From Parachlorella kessleri (lineage: Eukaryota; Chlorophyta; Trebouxiophyceae; Chlorellales; Chlorellaceae), in contig BBXU01002253.1 in assembly GCA_001598975.1 (NCBI GenBank), forward strand, positions 1 to 64,000: a DNA stretch of 64,000 nucleotides, in the 5' to 3' direction. Below are positions 12,087 through 23,386 of this stretch, in pieces. Within the stretch, counting starts at the first letter, position 1. Each line of letters opens with the position of its first letter. A program made the translations under genes and the position numbers. The notes under the pieces were generated by a model. The model was not told the origin of the DNA. It did no database searches and saw nothing but the letters and a program-made list of their open reading frames with translations.

Positions 12087-13724
12087 TGGCACATGCAGGC
12101 TGCCTGAACAACGTACTGCAGTAGCTTGAGCTGCAAGGGGCTTGGGCGCTGTTGATTTGCCGTGACAGTGCAAGTGTCGTTCCCTTCTGTGAGGTTGCTG
12201 TAGCCACATCGTCGGTGCCATGTGCATTCATTTATACATATTAGCACACCCTTCTTTTTGACTACGGAAGGCGAGAGGTGGTGGGTAATGAGAGGCAATA
12301 GGTGTATCTTGGACTCGTGTAGCCCAGTGCATGGGGCGCATTTTGCAAACAGATGGCCTAGTTACCCTGGTACAAGCTCATGTGCGAGCGAAGGCAAATA
12401 AGAAGTCAATGGCACTTGGCACTGTTTTCTCAGTAATATCTATGTCCTTGGCTGCTGCTCCTAGGCCTTGCGGCCGCAGTTCAGCTAGGAGTCTCCTGCC
12501 CACTTCTCATCCTTTACGACCTGCGGCAGAGGAGCATATGCAGTATGCTATATGCTGTATAGGAGCCTATGCATTTGGTGGTGCACCACTGCAACTTCTC
12601 AAGCAGATTGTAATGAGAGCCTGCGCTGAGCAAGCTTCCCAGTGTGACTCAGAACCTAGACAGACTGGTAGCACAGCATATGCCTTTTATATGTCCCACT
12701 TCTCTGCTCACCTCCTTTGCTGCTTGCTGCAGCGGTGCTTGGCTCCATAGCTGGCTCAGCAGTGAGCTCGACCTTGGGCCACAAGAGCGGGCCTGCCATG
12801 GGAAACCTATGGCATATTACGCTCGGCCCTTTGAGCTTGTAACAGCTGTTGACCTGGCTGGTCAGCACGTATTGCACGGCCCGGTCCATGCTTGTATGGC
12901 AACCAACACCTGCGTGGGCATCGGGCATTGTCAAGGTTGCTCCCTTCCCTTCCTCCCTTCCTAAGGTTGTAAGCGGCTCGAGTGCTACATGTACGTCGAG
13001 TAAGCAGTGTATCGAGCGCACTTGGTGGACTACGGACGCTGGTACCACTTACCACACGACGAGCTCTCGGGTAATGTGATCAGCTTTTGCACAACCTCGG
13101 CTTAGGTTGCGACTGATAACAATTTCGGACCACTTGAAAGCTCATTATTTAGCGTGTACGAGTCACCCATCCGCCACTGCCCGACTGTGCGGCGCCTGCG
13201 CTCCTGTTCCTTGGAGGCGCCGAGGAGCCCTGTCAAAATTGCTTACCTTCTTGCTGCACCTTGCAATTTCTGCAATGTGGTGTTTCCTGGGACCACAGCT
13301 AACTTGAGGCATGACAACCATGCCCGGTGGGTAACCTGGGCTGGATGTCTAGAGGTTCGATTGGCTGTCTTGATTGGCTCAAGTGTTACCGAAGAATAGC
13401 TGGAATCTCGCCTGACTGCCCTAAGTCCGTCACACACCAACATACATGCCCAGGTGCCTCAAGGTGGTTGTTGTGGAACTCTTTGCACGCTGCCCACTGG
13501 TGAAGTCCGACTCCCTCAGCCTCCCTTAGGAAGGCCTGGGTGATGTGGACAGAGCAGATGCGCATGCAAGGGCAGGCAGGGGGCTGAACGCAATGCATAC
13601 GTCTGCCTACTTTCCCTTGGGCACACTTCCCGTCATGGTTGCCACCATCACCCAATATGAACCAGTCAAGTTATGCTCACAAGGCCCGCCCAACCACATA
13701 TCAATGTATAAACAGTGGTCGGGC
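12087..13724. other. Intergenic region without a supported gene
   Basis: This lies between the stop of GT61 copy B and the stop of the minus-strand WTAP gene (convergent 3' ends). Several open frames exist but none shows a recognisable family or exon chain. The only coding-like scrap is near 13022-13075 ('RAHLVDYGRWYHLPHDEL'), too short to call. Confidence 0.45.
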
Positions 13725-16700
13725 TTAATAGTCCCGCATCCGCTTGCGTGACTCAAACCCGGCCCCTCCACCCCCTCTCCCTTGGAAGAAGCCGCCGCCG
13801 CCCCCAGCGCCGCCTCGGGGTACAAAGCCCCTCCCTCGGCCCGTGAAACCCCCCATGCCACGGCCCCGCGGCACAAAGGGGCGGTCGGGAGGGGGCGGCA
13901 GGGGCTCGCCTGTGCCTGCAGGGAACCAAATCCAAACAAGGCAGCTGTAGGGACTGACAATGCACTTCCACAGTGACAACCGTGGCATGCAGCAAATGTT
14001 GCTGCGAGCCGCAGCAGGCGCTTGATGAATTGGAGGTATCACCCGTGAGCACCTCCAAGGCTTGCCCTACATCCACTGGAAGTTTCCGCGGTCCCCACTG
14101 CTGCACGCAAGCTCCTGCCTAGCAAGGAAGCACTGCTAGCAGGCTCTGCTTCATTTCCTGCGCCAAAGTAAGGATGCCAGGCGCGCCGGGTTCACCCACC
14201 TTGCGTCCCGCCATCCTGCTGCTGCGCCTGCTGCTGCTGGGCTTGGTACTGCGCCAGCTGCCGCTTGAGCGACAGCACCTGCCCTTGGAGAAGGTCGGCC
14301 TCGTCGTCCATCGCGTGGGCATGGTCTTCTAGCTCTGCAGGTGTCATACGCGCAAGAGGATGTGGTCAGTCACAACAAACTCGCAGCAGACCATGTGCAG
14401 GTCCGCCACACTGCATGGCGCTTAGCCTTGCATGAGTCATGGATCTCACCATAGCTGCGCTGTTCTTTGCTCCCTTCATCGCTCCCCTGCCCTAAACAGG
14501 ACCCGGTCCAGCGCGCTCCAGCTTACGCTTGCAAACAAGTGTTCACAGCGGCGCCACACAAGGCACACGCCCAGTACCTCATACCAAGGCTTGCTTGCCT
14601 GAGTAGACTCTTCGTAGCTCCTCCAGCTGCTCCCTGGCTGCCACCAGCGACCGCTCCAGCTGCGTCAGCCGCCCCTCTGACAGCTCACGCCCCATCTCCT
14701 CATTCTCGTCCTGCATGCAAGCCCAGCGAGTACAGAATTCGAGGGTGGAGTCTACCAGATGCCAGCCGCCCTCAGGCAGCTCACGCGTCTGTTCTTTGCT
14801 CTCAGCTCGCTCGCAGCCTCCAGAATGCACTCATCAACCCTCCCCCGTCATCTCACACACACCGCTCCCACCGAGTCCTGCACTGCTGTCCACATCAGCA
14901 GCTGAGGACAACCTCAACTTTAAGCCTTCATCTCAGTGCAGATCTAGCCTCTCAAGCTGCTCAAGGGGAACGCAGGCCAACCAAAACAGAGGTCCTTAGC
15001 TCCACTCGCAGTGCCGCTCAGGCCCTTGGTGGGCATGAAGCGGCTGTTCCATCCATAACCAATAGCCAATCTGCCATGAGAGGAAAGGTTTTTGCTGCAA
15101 CCGCGGTCTCATCACTGTTGTGCCCTGCCAAGCCACACGTACGTGCTAAGCCTGGTGGTGCACCCACCTGCAGCGCCCGGCACTTGGCCATGAGCATGCG
15201 CCCCGCCTTGGACTCCTGGGAGAACTGCACCAGGCACACACCACACACAACACGGCTCAGCTGGCCCAGCAGGGAAGCAGACAGCGCAATGTCATGCAAT
15301 CGTGCATAGCTGCAAAGGCGAGTCAGCTATGGAGCCGCCAGCCATACAGCACAGATGTACATAACAAACTCAACGGCTCATTAGGTATGGAGCAAAATGG
15401 GTGTTTTGACCAGGGCAAGGCGAGTACCAGTGCAAGGCAGCGCCAAGCAGCCAGCAGAACATCCGGAGCCCCATGCGCCGCCCCTTGCTGTCTGCCGTTG
15501 CCCGGCACGCATCAACCAATCTACACGAACCAAAAACTGTGCATATGACCCGAACCCCCAGTGACTAACCCACCTGCACCGCCTGCAGCTCCTCCTGGGC
15601 AATCTTCAGCTCCCTGGCCTTGGCCTCCGCCTCCGCCCGCAGCCGTGAGAACTCCCGGTTCACCGCCGGATCCAGCAGCACTTGGCGCAGCTACAGGGGC
15701 GAGGTGGCAGAGGTGGATTCTAGCTCTGGCGGACCGGGAGCACAAGCAGGGAAGGCGGACCCAGCCTAGCCAGCAACACCTGCACCATGCCAAGCGGGCG
15801 TACAACCTGCTTGGCTACCTGCCGCTACCACCAAAGCTCCCAGCCCTACCAACCAAAGGTTCAACTGCAATCCCCCGCCAGCACACCCACCCAACCCTCA
15901 ACCTGGTCAAAGTCCCACGCAGACCTATTTCTACAGCCTGTCCAGCATACACCCATGTAAAATACCATAGATGGAGCGACCCTTGCGCAAGCGACCCCCG
16001 GCCCACCTGCACCACGCTGGGGTCTGAGGCCTGCTTGGCCGCCTGCAGCTGCCGCCTGAGGTCCAGGTTCTCCAGCGTCTTGGCACACAGTGCTGCCTGC
16101 AGCGCCGCCTCCCGCGGCCTTAATGCTGACAGCTCTTCCCGTGCGGCCTGCTCCGAAGTGGCGGCCCTGCAGAAAAGTAATCTTCACCTAGAAACCTGGC
16201 TTAGGGTTGCTACGTACAAGAGGATGGACAGTCGCCATAGGTTATGGGGTGAGGTGGCCCAATGCCCTGAGGCGCAGGGTTGTGTGCAAGGAAGCCTTCC
16301 CAGACAAAGTACTGATGGCTACTGGCACCCTGCCTGCCCTGGAGACCTGGTCCTGCACACTTGCAACCGCAGCTGTGTCTGGCCACCCCTGGCTGCAGGT
16401 CAGCATCCATCTGCCACATGCACGTTCAGAATGCTGCTTCAGGCATTCTAGCTTCAGGCATTGGCAGTACTTACTCTAAACCTTGCTAAATTAACCAGCA
16501 CCGGACCAACGAAAGCCGACTTAACCATCTCGGCGGACATATCACACTATCCCTGCTTTTCCTGGCACTGAGCTGGTCCTCAAAGCCTTTTCCCACTGCT
16601 CCACCGCCGTAGAGACCAACACCAACCTGCGCAGCTCATTCAGCACCGTGAGAGGGTGTATCTGCCCCACCACCCCGCTGAAGATGCCGCCCCGCTGCTC

Positions 16701-17311
16701 CTCCTCAAACGTGCCCACCCACTCTCGTAGGGCTGCCTGGGCCTGCTGCAACTGCGATTGGAGCTGCGCTATCTGCGTCGCTTGCTGCTGGGTCCTGCGA
16801 GGTACACAAGAGACTTGTGTAAAGCCAGTGGTTCAACTGGTTGAGGGGTGGCTGACTGGCGCTGATGGCTGGTGGTGCTGCCAACAGGCCGGTCTGAGAT
16901 CAGTGCGAGGGCTGCGTAGCCAGAAAATGACCGCAGCGCTTTGGAGAGCAGAGGAGGAGTGCCAAGCATACGCGCAGGCAGCAAGTGGTGGAGGCACTCA
17001 CTTCTGCGACAGGTTGGCGGAGGCACTCCCAGCTTGGTTGCTGGCAGGCTTGGGCTGCGCCTGCAAATGTGTTGGTCGAAATCTTTCATTCTCTATAGCA
17101 GACTGTATTAGCGTCGGCAGGCAAGGTGTTGCCCAGCAGGGGCGCACCGGCAGTCCTCAGTACCTGTGCTGCTGCCTCCCTTGGCTGCGTTGTGGCTGCC
17201 TGGTATAGGTCTTCACCATAGAGATCATCCTGCAAATTTTCGTATATATTAGTACAAGCAGCCTCATGTAGCCCGCCAGCAAGCACCTCTTCTCCCACTC
17301 ACCTCATCCAT
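13725..17311 (-). CDS. FIP37: WTAP/FIP37-type subunit of the m6A mRNA methyltransferase complex, with RGG tail
   Basis: Ten minus-strand exons: 17303-17311, 17164-17229, 17002-17060, 16627-16794, 16007-16166, 15574-15690, 15168-15224, 14599-14710, 14200-14334, 13725-13915; 1074 nt, 357 residues. Blocks specific to FIP37/WTAP appear in order: 'LLDPAVNREFSRL', 'SKAGRMLMAKCRALQ', 'DENEEMGRELSEGRL', then a coiled coil with a Gln-rich run. The family is a nuclear, largely coiled-coil regulatory subunit that recruits METTL3/METTL14-type writers. The first coding exon holds only Met-Asp-Glu, joined to an acidic 'DDLYGEDLYQ' stretch. Intron 8 begins with GC (CAG|GCAAGC), confirmed by phase and family alignment. 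The last exon adds about 60 residues of 'GRGRGF' and 'RGGAGGGGG' repeats ending in 'ESRKRMRDY', which the plant protein lacks as I know it. It shares a 226-base upstream region with the RRM gene at 17538. Confidence 0.92.
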
Positions 17312-17537
17312 GGTGAGATACAGATATCAGTTGTGAATAGAAATGTATTAGCATTGCATTATTTGCCATGTGCTGCAAACGTCGGGCCTGTAAACTCTTC
17401 CCGCCTCCGCCCTCTCAAAACCTCAGTGCTTCAAGGTTCCCATTCTTCCAGTGTATCAAGAACCAGAATAAAACTTCTTATCATCAAAAAGCTCAAAGCT
17501 TGCTTGTTTCGTGGCTTGTGATCCAGGCTGGCCCACC
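17312..17537. promoter_or_regulatory. Divergent promoter region, WTAP (-) and RRM protein (+)
   Basis: Only 226 bases separate the two start codons, so both promoters and 5' UTRs must lie here. It is more AT-rich than the flanking exons. No clear TATA box is evident, so the promoter call rests on gene layout. Confidence 0.55.
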
Positions 17538-18392
17538 ATGCAAACTACTAGCGTGGCTGTGGCTGGCAAGGGCTCCAATCCCAAAACGACACTGTACGTG
17601 GGAGGGCTGGAGGAGTCGGTGAACGAAGCAATCCTGCACTCGGCCTTCATCCCCTTTGGAGACATCAAGGACGTGTCAATCCCCATGGACCACGCGAGTG
17701 GCAAGCACAGAGGCTTTGGCTTTGTAGAGTTTGAAGATAAGGACGACGCTGCTGACGCCATAGACAATATGCACAACGCAGGTGAGATACACATGGGGGT
17801 CCCCGCTGTGGGCTGCCCAACCTGTCGGCGCAGACCACTTGAGGGTGCCGCCTTTCTGTTTAGCAGCCAACTCGCCACCTTGTAAACCTCTTGGTGTAAA
17901 AGATGTGGATTACAGTATGTAAAGCTTGTTAAATGTTCCCTGCAGAGTTGTATGGGCGGGTGTTGCGCGTGAACTACGCACAACCCATGAAGATCAAGGG
18001 TGGCGACAAGGGCTGGGCCTCACAACCTGTCTGGGCGGACGCAGACGACTGGTGCGTTCTAGGCTTTGACCTGCGGTGACAAACGGCTTTCTGTTATCAG
18101 AATGCTGAAGGAGCGTGCCAGGGGCTCGGAGGACTTGCAGCACACTCGTTTGCTTCAGCATCTTGTGCTAATACACATTGCTGTATTGGGACCGGGAGGA
18201 AGCCTTCAAGCCTTCGCCATGGCCACTTTTACCTTGCCCCTCGCTGTTGTGTGCAGGTTTGAGAAGCAGATGGCTGAGCAGGAGCTGGACCGGTTAGAAG
18301 AGGACACTCGCAAGAAGGCTGACAAGAAGAAGTTGCAAGAGGAGGCAGGCACACTGGATCCCATGCAGCAGATGGAGCAGGCAATAGGATAG
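17538..18392 (+). CDS. PPIE-type RRM protein lacking a cyclophilin domain
   Basis: Three exons, 17538-17781, 17946-18051 and 18257-18392, give 486 nt and 161 residues. The ATG lies in a CCCACC context. The RRM has RNP2 'TLYVGGL' and RNP1 'HRGFGFVEF', plus '[18 protein letters not shown]' and '[18 protein letters not shown]', which closely follow the N-terminal RRM of the spliceosomal cyclophilin PPIE (CYP33), including 'PVWADADDW'. The PPIE family normally continues into a cyclophilin isomerase domain. Here the last exon instead encodes a short charged helix ('[18 protein letters not shown]') and stops after 'MEQAIG'. Likely a nuclear RNA-binding, probably spliceosome-associated protein. It is divergently paired with the WTAP gene. 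RRM identity is certain; its relation to PPIE is strong by sequence. Confidence 0.88.
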
Positions 18393-19168
18393 CTTGAGGG
18401 AGGGTCCGTCGTAGGCAAGAGAGAAAGAAGTGGAGAGTCAATGACACCTAGGTAGTTCCCAGTATGCATCATGGTCATGCTTGGTGTCGTCACTATTGAC
18501 TGACTGTGTGGGGACCGGTCTCGTGTGTACGCATGTGTGAGCTAGGGTAGGGTAGCGTAATTGTGAGGCGGGCGGCCTTGCGCTGGTGCTTGTGGCCTGC
18601 ATAGAGCCATTCTTGGTCTGCAACTGGGCTTCATCAGTGAGGTGCTTGGCATTTTTGGTAAAGCACACAGACACCCAGATTTCTTAGGAAGTGAAGTTAT
18701 CAGTCTGCACCTCAAGAGACCGCTAGCACACCGCTATGCGAGGCCCACGCATCCACAGCTGGCCAGTGAGGGCTGCGCAGGCTTGCGCCTCATGAGACCA
18801 AGGCAGTACTCCCTGCCATGATTTCCGATTGACCGTGCATCTTTAGTTCATGTATGATGCACTGCTAAGGCCTCCATGCGGCACATCAGCAATGTCACAG
18901 GGGCTATCTCAGATAGGCTGTCCTGCTTCTGAACAAAAAGCCTAACGCAGAATCCCACAGCCGGTTTATCACAACTAAGTGAACGTACGGCTTTCAGAAC
19001 TCAGGCACGACCCATTTGGGGGACTCACGGCAGCATGGTCAGGTGGCGGTACGCTGTTAGACTAGACTAGACTAGCACGACTCAGGCGCAACCTGCATCC
19101 AGCCCTGTCAGTACAGTGCGTCTCTCACTTTCTGTTCGCACCATCTGCCACCCTTACCAAAATCAGTT
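18393..19168. other. Intergenic region between convergent RRM and ankyrin genes
   Basis: No gene is seen. It holds a dispersed-repeat copy at about 19018-19158, listed separately. Confidence 0.5.
19018..19158 (+). repeat. Dispersed repeat copy (GGTACGCTGTTAGACTAGACT type)
   Basis: The left part matches 26205-26260 (shared GCAG..GGTCAGGT.GC.GTACGCTGTT.G.CTAGACT). The right part matches 4440-4545 and 51750-51812 (CTGCATCCAGCCCTGTCAGT, then a CTGCCACCCT-like end). A short internal ACTAG/AGACT tandem is present. No coding potential or terminal repeats are visible, so it may be a SINE-like or other short element. Confidence 0.5.
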
Positions 19169-20245
19169 TTATATCTTAGCAGTGGCAGCCTGAAGGACTG
19201 CCTTCACATCATCCCGTTTAGCAACCTCCAGTGCCGTGCGCCCCTCTGCATCTCTGGCGCTGATATCTGCACCTGCGGCGAGCAGAATGCTGGCTACCTC
19301 AGCGAGGCCGGCCCTATTGACAGGCCCAAAGTTACAGCCGGAAGCTAACCCTAAAGCAGCCATGTGCAATGGTGTGGAACCCAGAGCTGGCTCCCTGGGG
19401 TCATCAAACTGTCTCCCATCCGGGCCCACCAAACGGGGAATTCACATCTGCGCCCCAGTCCAGCAACGTTTTCACAGCTTGCACGTTGCCATTGGTGGCT
19501 GCCACGTGCAATGGCGTCTGGCCATGTGCCATCACCTACACAGGTGCACCACATGCTCAATTTTGGTGGTGTTAAATGCGGTCACCTGCTTAGGGAGGTC
19601 AGGGTCCGGAATGAGGTTATGCAAGGGGTCTTGGGAACGCATGTATCTTCCTCCTGGTAAATTGTTTTGGCGCAAGAGGTGGTCAAGCTCAGAGGCACCA
19701 TTGGCAGCTTGCCAACCTACCCTTGCCAGCACCAGTCGCACCTCCGTGTTGGCGCCCATCTCTCCTAAGATGGCTATAATGTGAGGAGTGTTCTCCAAGG
19801 CTGCCAGATGCATCATGGTGTACCCAGGGAAATGCTCCGGATCGTAGATGTCATACATGTCTGGGTTGGCGCCGGCTGCCACTAGCGCCCTGACGATTGC
19901 TGGGTCTATGTTCGCCTTGGGGATGGGTTTAAACCCCTCATAGAAGAGAGCACTGACCAGTGGTGGGCCCCTCCACCCCTCAGCATCTGGATCAGCTCCT
20001 TTCTGCAGTAGCAGCTTGACAACCCCCAGCTCCCCAGCCTCAACTGCATAATGCAGCAATGTGGCATCGAAATCTCCTCCTTCCAAGTCTGCCGGTGCAC
20101 CAGCTGTAACCAGAGCTGCCACCTCTTCCCAGTCATCTTCCAATATTGCCTCGTGCAGGCGCCGCTCGAGTTGAGTCTCCTGGTCAAAATCCATATCAGA
20201 ATCTACTTCCGGATCCACGGCCTGCGCCAACGTTTGTAGCCACAT
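19169..20245 (-). CDS. Ankyrin-repeat protein with an apparent frameshift
   Basis: On the minus strand, 20245-19586 encodes 220 residues starting 'MWLQTLAQAVDPEVD'. A probable 50-nt intron (19585-19536) joins to 'VMAHGQTPLHVAATNGNV' from 19535. Ankyrin repeats are evident: 'TLLHYAVEAGELGVVKLLL', 'TMMHLAALENTPHIIAIL', 'GQTPLHVAATNGNV..LLDWGADVN', 'GSTPLHMAALGL' and 'GRTALEVAKRDD'. Between 'GADVNSP' and 'GPDGRQFDDP' (about 19425-19450) the reading frame shifts by one base. A 37-nt intron would restore phase but would delete the conserved Val-Asn, so an indel in the gene or the assembly is more likely. The stop is at 19169. The role is probably protein-protein binding; no other domain is visible. 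The number of repeats is about five. Confidence 0.7.
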
Positions 20246-21724
20246 CGACGCACGGCTTGCAATGTGGGTGGTAAGAAGCGTGGAAAGTCATGCTGCAAAT
20301 GCAAGCACTCTTCTGACTTAGCATCCCCCCTGGTAGTCCTCCATGGTGCCTAACCAATGCCGTCGCTGTCCCACATTCTGACGTGCACAGAACTACTGAC
20401 CACTTGTGCCAACCACCTGCCCGCGTGAAGAACCCAAGGCCTTAAACTCACTACGTCACCATGCATAATCAACGTGCAATCACTTGCCTGGCAGACAACA
20501 ACACTCTTCCTGCCAGGCTGGCTGCCGGTGGGCAGCATGGGCCCCTGCCGTCTGACCGCAGCATTGCTCGCTGTAGGCGCCGGGCTTGATTGTGCCAGTT
20601 GCACTGCGCCGTGCTTGCGCTGGAGGTTGAGGAGCTTTGCAGGCGGTCCCCATACTGGCAGCACCAGGCGCGGTAGCATCTCCAGTTAAGCTGGTCACAC
20701 ACCTGAGAGAAGCAAGGTGGAGCCGTTGGTGGGTCAGGCTAGGCAGTTGGAATTGGATATGGTTATTAAATTGAAGACAACCGGCAAGCTGTCGAGCTGT
20801 GGTTTTAATCGTCGAGCTGTGGGTTGGGAGCGGTGATCATCCCTCTGTGCTCACCCACCACTTCACAGACTGCCGCAGCCTTCCCCAGACGCCCAGGTGA
20901 CAGGTGGGGGGCTGCTTTCGTGCGGCGCTCGGGTGTTGCTCCAGTATAACGGCGTTCAGGTATGAGAAACGAAAGACCGGAACGAGGCTCGGCTCTGCCG
21001 AGGCGTGGGAGCATGACTGTGACCTACAGATGGGATCACCTTGTTCAACCTGTGACAATTATTTCAGAAAACCTCTTGTAGAAAGGAAACAACTATTGGG
21101 GTCTGTGGCTTGGAGCATGCCGTGCGACTGAAGTTGCAGCGCTTGCGCCCCGCCTGTTATGCATGCTGGAGCGTTGCAGCAATGTGCCCCAAACACCGTC
21201 TGCGAGTTTATTCAAGGTGGCCACTAAAAGACCTCCCATTACTGCGGCGACAGGTAATTCAACCGCAGCCAACCCTTTGAGAGGATGAACCTTTGTCTTG
21301 TCTGGCTAGCGAAGGCTCGAAAGGCATTCCACATTTTAGATACCAGGCAGTGGGCGCCCCCTAGGAACACCGAACAACCTGTAAGTGATAAAAAGATACA
21401 AACTAGGCAGCATTCAAGGTTTGCTAGGCTCGCTTAAGAACCATCCTCTCTGGCGCGCAGGGCGAGCAAACCGTGAACCGGCACAGCATGCTCTCTTAAT
21501 CGAAGCGACTTGACGGAAGACACTGCGAAGACCTGCTCCCTGTGGTAAGCTCTACCAGTGGTGGCTGCGCGCTTGCACGGCAGTTCGAGTTCGACACCTC
21601 ATGCGACACCTTGCCACCTACCTGATCAGTGCCAGTGAGTAAGACCTGGACTAATCAAACTAATCAAAACCAGCAAAGCACACTCCATAACAATACAGTT
21701 GGACACTCAACCTTGGCCAGAGCA
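20246..21724. other. Divergent intergenic region, no supported gene
   Basis: This separates the ankyrin gene (-) from the unknown gene at 21725 (+). Short frames at 20469-20702 and 20904-21131 show no family signature, splice chain or codon pattern strong enough to call. Confidence 0.45.
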
Positions 21725-23386
21725 ATGCGTCGTCTGACCGGAGGCGTGCTATCCTCACTCCGCAGTACCTTCCCTGCCAGCGTGGGCAGGGTGACACAAA
21801 GGTCACCAGCCGGGTGGGCCCCGCAGGTTATCAAACCGGTGGTCCACTGGCCTTGGCTGACAACACCAGTACAGCCAAGTAAGACAGCCCCTCCTTCAGC
21901 CCACATTTAACCAGCAAAACCAGGGTGAAGGGTGCCTATCGCTTTTCCAATCACCTGACATGCTGGCTGAACAGCTCCTGCGTTGGCGTTCCTGCAGGGC
22001 TGCCGCCCTGTTCTTCAAGAGCCTGGCGCTGTACACAGCATGCGACACAGTCGCCCTGGTGGCAAGCCTGCCTCCTATCAGCATGGTAGGCATCACTGAC
22101 TGATGCATGTACTTGTTTTCTCTTGCCGCCAAGCGTTATGTGGTCACATGTTGCCCCCTGTCCACGCAGGCCGTTCTTACGGGTGGCGCACTGGTGACAG
22201 TAGCACACTGGCATTTCACACATGCTGTGCCTCGAGGTGGTGTCCCAGCGCCCACCTTCCTGGGCCCGCTTGCCCTCAGGGTGCTGAGCCAGAAGCAGCA
22301 GCTGCCTGCTCGCTATGGGGTACCAGTGCGCATAGCAGCATACATTGCCTCCAGCGGCCTGACTGACCCTATCCTGGGGTATGACATGGCAGCTGGTGCA
22401 GTGGCAGAAGGGTATGCCAGGGCAGTTGGGGTCCCCACGGAGGAAGTGCCTATCACTGGCCGGCTGCGGCCAGCTGTGGAGGATATGACCTGGCATGACC
22501 GGTATGCACGGCGCAGATATGGTCGAGACTTACAGGAGCACTGGGTGTACAGGCGCACTCCTGAAGGTGTGTTCCGTACTGCGAATGCATAACCCTTCGC
22601 CTAGAACCAGGACGATCTGTTCCATCGTTGTTGTTAGCTTAGGTTCACCTGCAAGTGGTCCTGTTTGACTGATCTCTCAGGGCCGGGGCTGTGCTTGTGG
22701 GGACATGCATGAACCCTGTCAGAATGAGCCTGCTGGCATGTCCTCTGAAATGAAAAGCGTATGACAGCACTGCAGGTAATGTCAGAGAAGACGCAACATT
22801 CTTTCCGCCAAGCCACCCACTCACACTCCAGGCGGAAGCCTTGAGGGACCAGCTATGTGAGGCAGCAACAGCTCTTATCCTGGAGCGGCAGGGAGACTCA
22901 ACTATACTGCACAAGCACTTGGCCCACTTCCACCGATACAAGCCAGCTGTCAAGGTCCTGGCGTCGCCGTGTGACTTCCACTGGGGACTCAGCAGCGAGT
23001 GCATGGTGTTGAAGCCAGAAGAGGTCATAAGGTCCCCCTGGGGGAAGGAGCTACAGGACGGCCCAGCGCTAGCTGTCGCACGGCATCTAGCACCCATTAT
23101 CCTGCGCCACAGCTCAGAGAAGACAGACCGTGACACATCAGCCCTGGGCGGGCCCCTGTGGTTCCTCATGTCCATGGGCCTGCGGATGTGGGTGGACAGG
23201 GGCCTGCTGCCTGCTGTGTGGATCTCATCGGGGCTCCTGCTCCGGGTTTTCATTCATCAGGTGCCGGACCTGCTTGGGGAGGAGCACTGGGAGCGCCCTG
23301 AGTCACTCTCGACCAAGCTGCTGCGCAAAGTGCTGCCATCGGGGGCCCTGCCATACCCTGCCCCGGCTCTGGTGAGGCCATCCTGA
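21725..23386 (+). CDS. Unrecognised protein with organelle-type presequence
   Basis: I do not recognise this family. The best chain is 21725-21826, 21975-22085, 22170-22566 and 22776-23386 (1221 nt, 406 residues), all in agreeing phase. The N-terminus 'MRRLTGGVLSSLRSTFPAS' is Arg/Ser rich with no acidic residue, as in mitochondrial or plastid targeting peptides. A hydrophobic pair follows ('SLALYTACDTVALVASLPP', 'AVLTGGALVTVAHWHF'), then a soluble stretch rich in Trp, His and Arg ('WHDRYARRRYGRD'). Another hydrophobic region lies near 'LPAVWISSGLLLRVFIHQ'. The frame ends at a TGA (23384-23386), yet the same frame continues open and coding-like for 140 codons beyond it. The start of exon 2 is uncertain (an alternative acceptor lies before 21924). 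Possibly an algal membrane protein; no function is assigned. Confidence 0.5.

Noticed and set aside
13022..13077. Short peptide 'RAHLVDYGRWYHLPHDEL' resembling a Tudor or chromo-like strand
   Set aside because: Only about 25 codons, preceded by a stop, with no flanking domain or splice partner.
14467..16451. Two plus-strand frames of 280 and 296 codons
   Set aside because: Both are antisense to WTAP exons whose protein matches are clear and phase-consistent.
23384..23386. TGA as a selenocysteine codon in the unknown gene
   Set aside because: Green algae do use selenocysteine, but no redox motif or SECIS-like hairpin could be recognised. A stop or indel is simpler.
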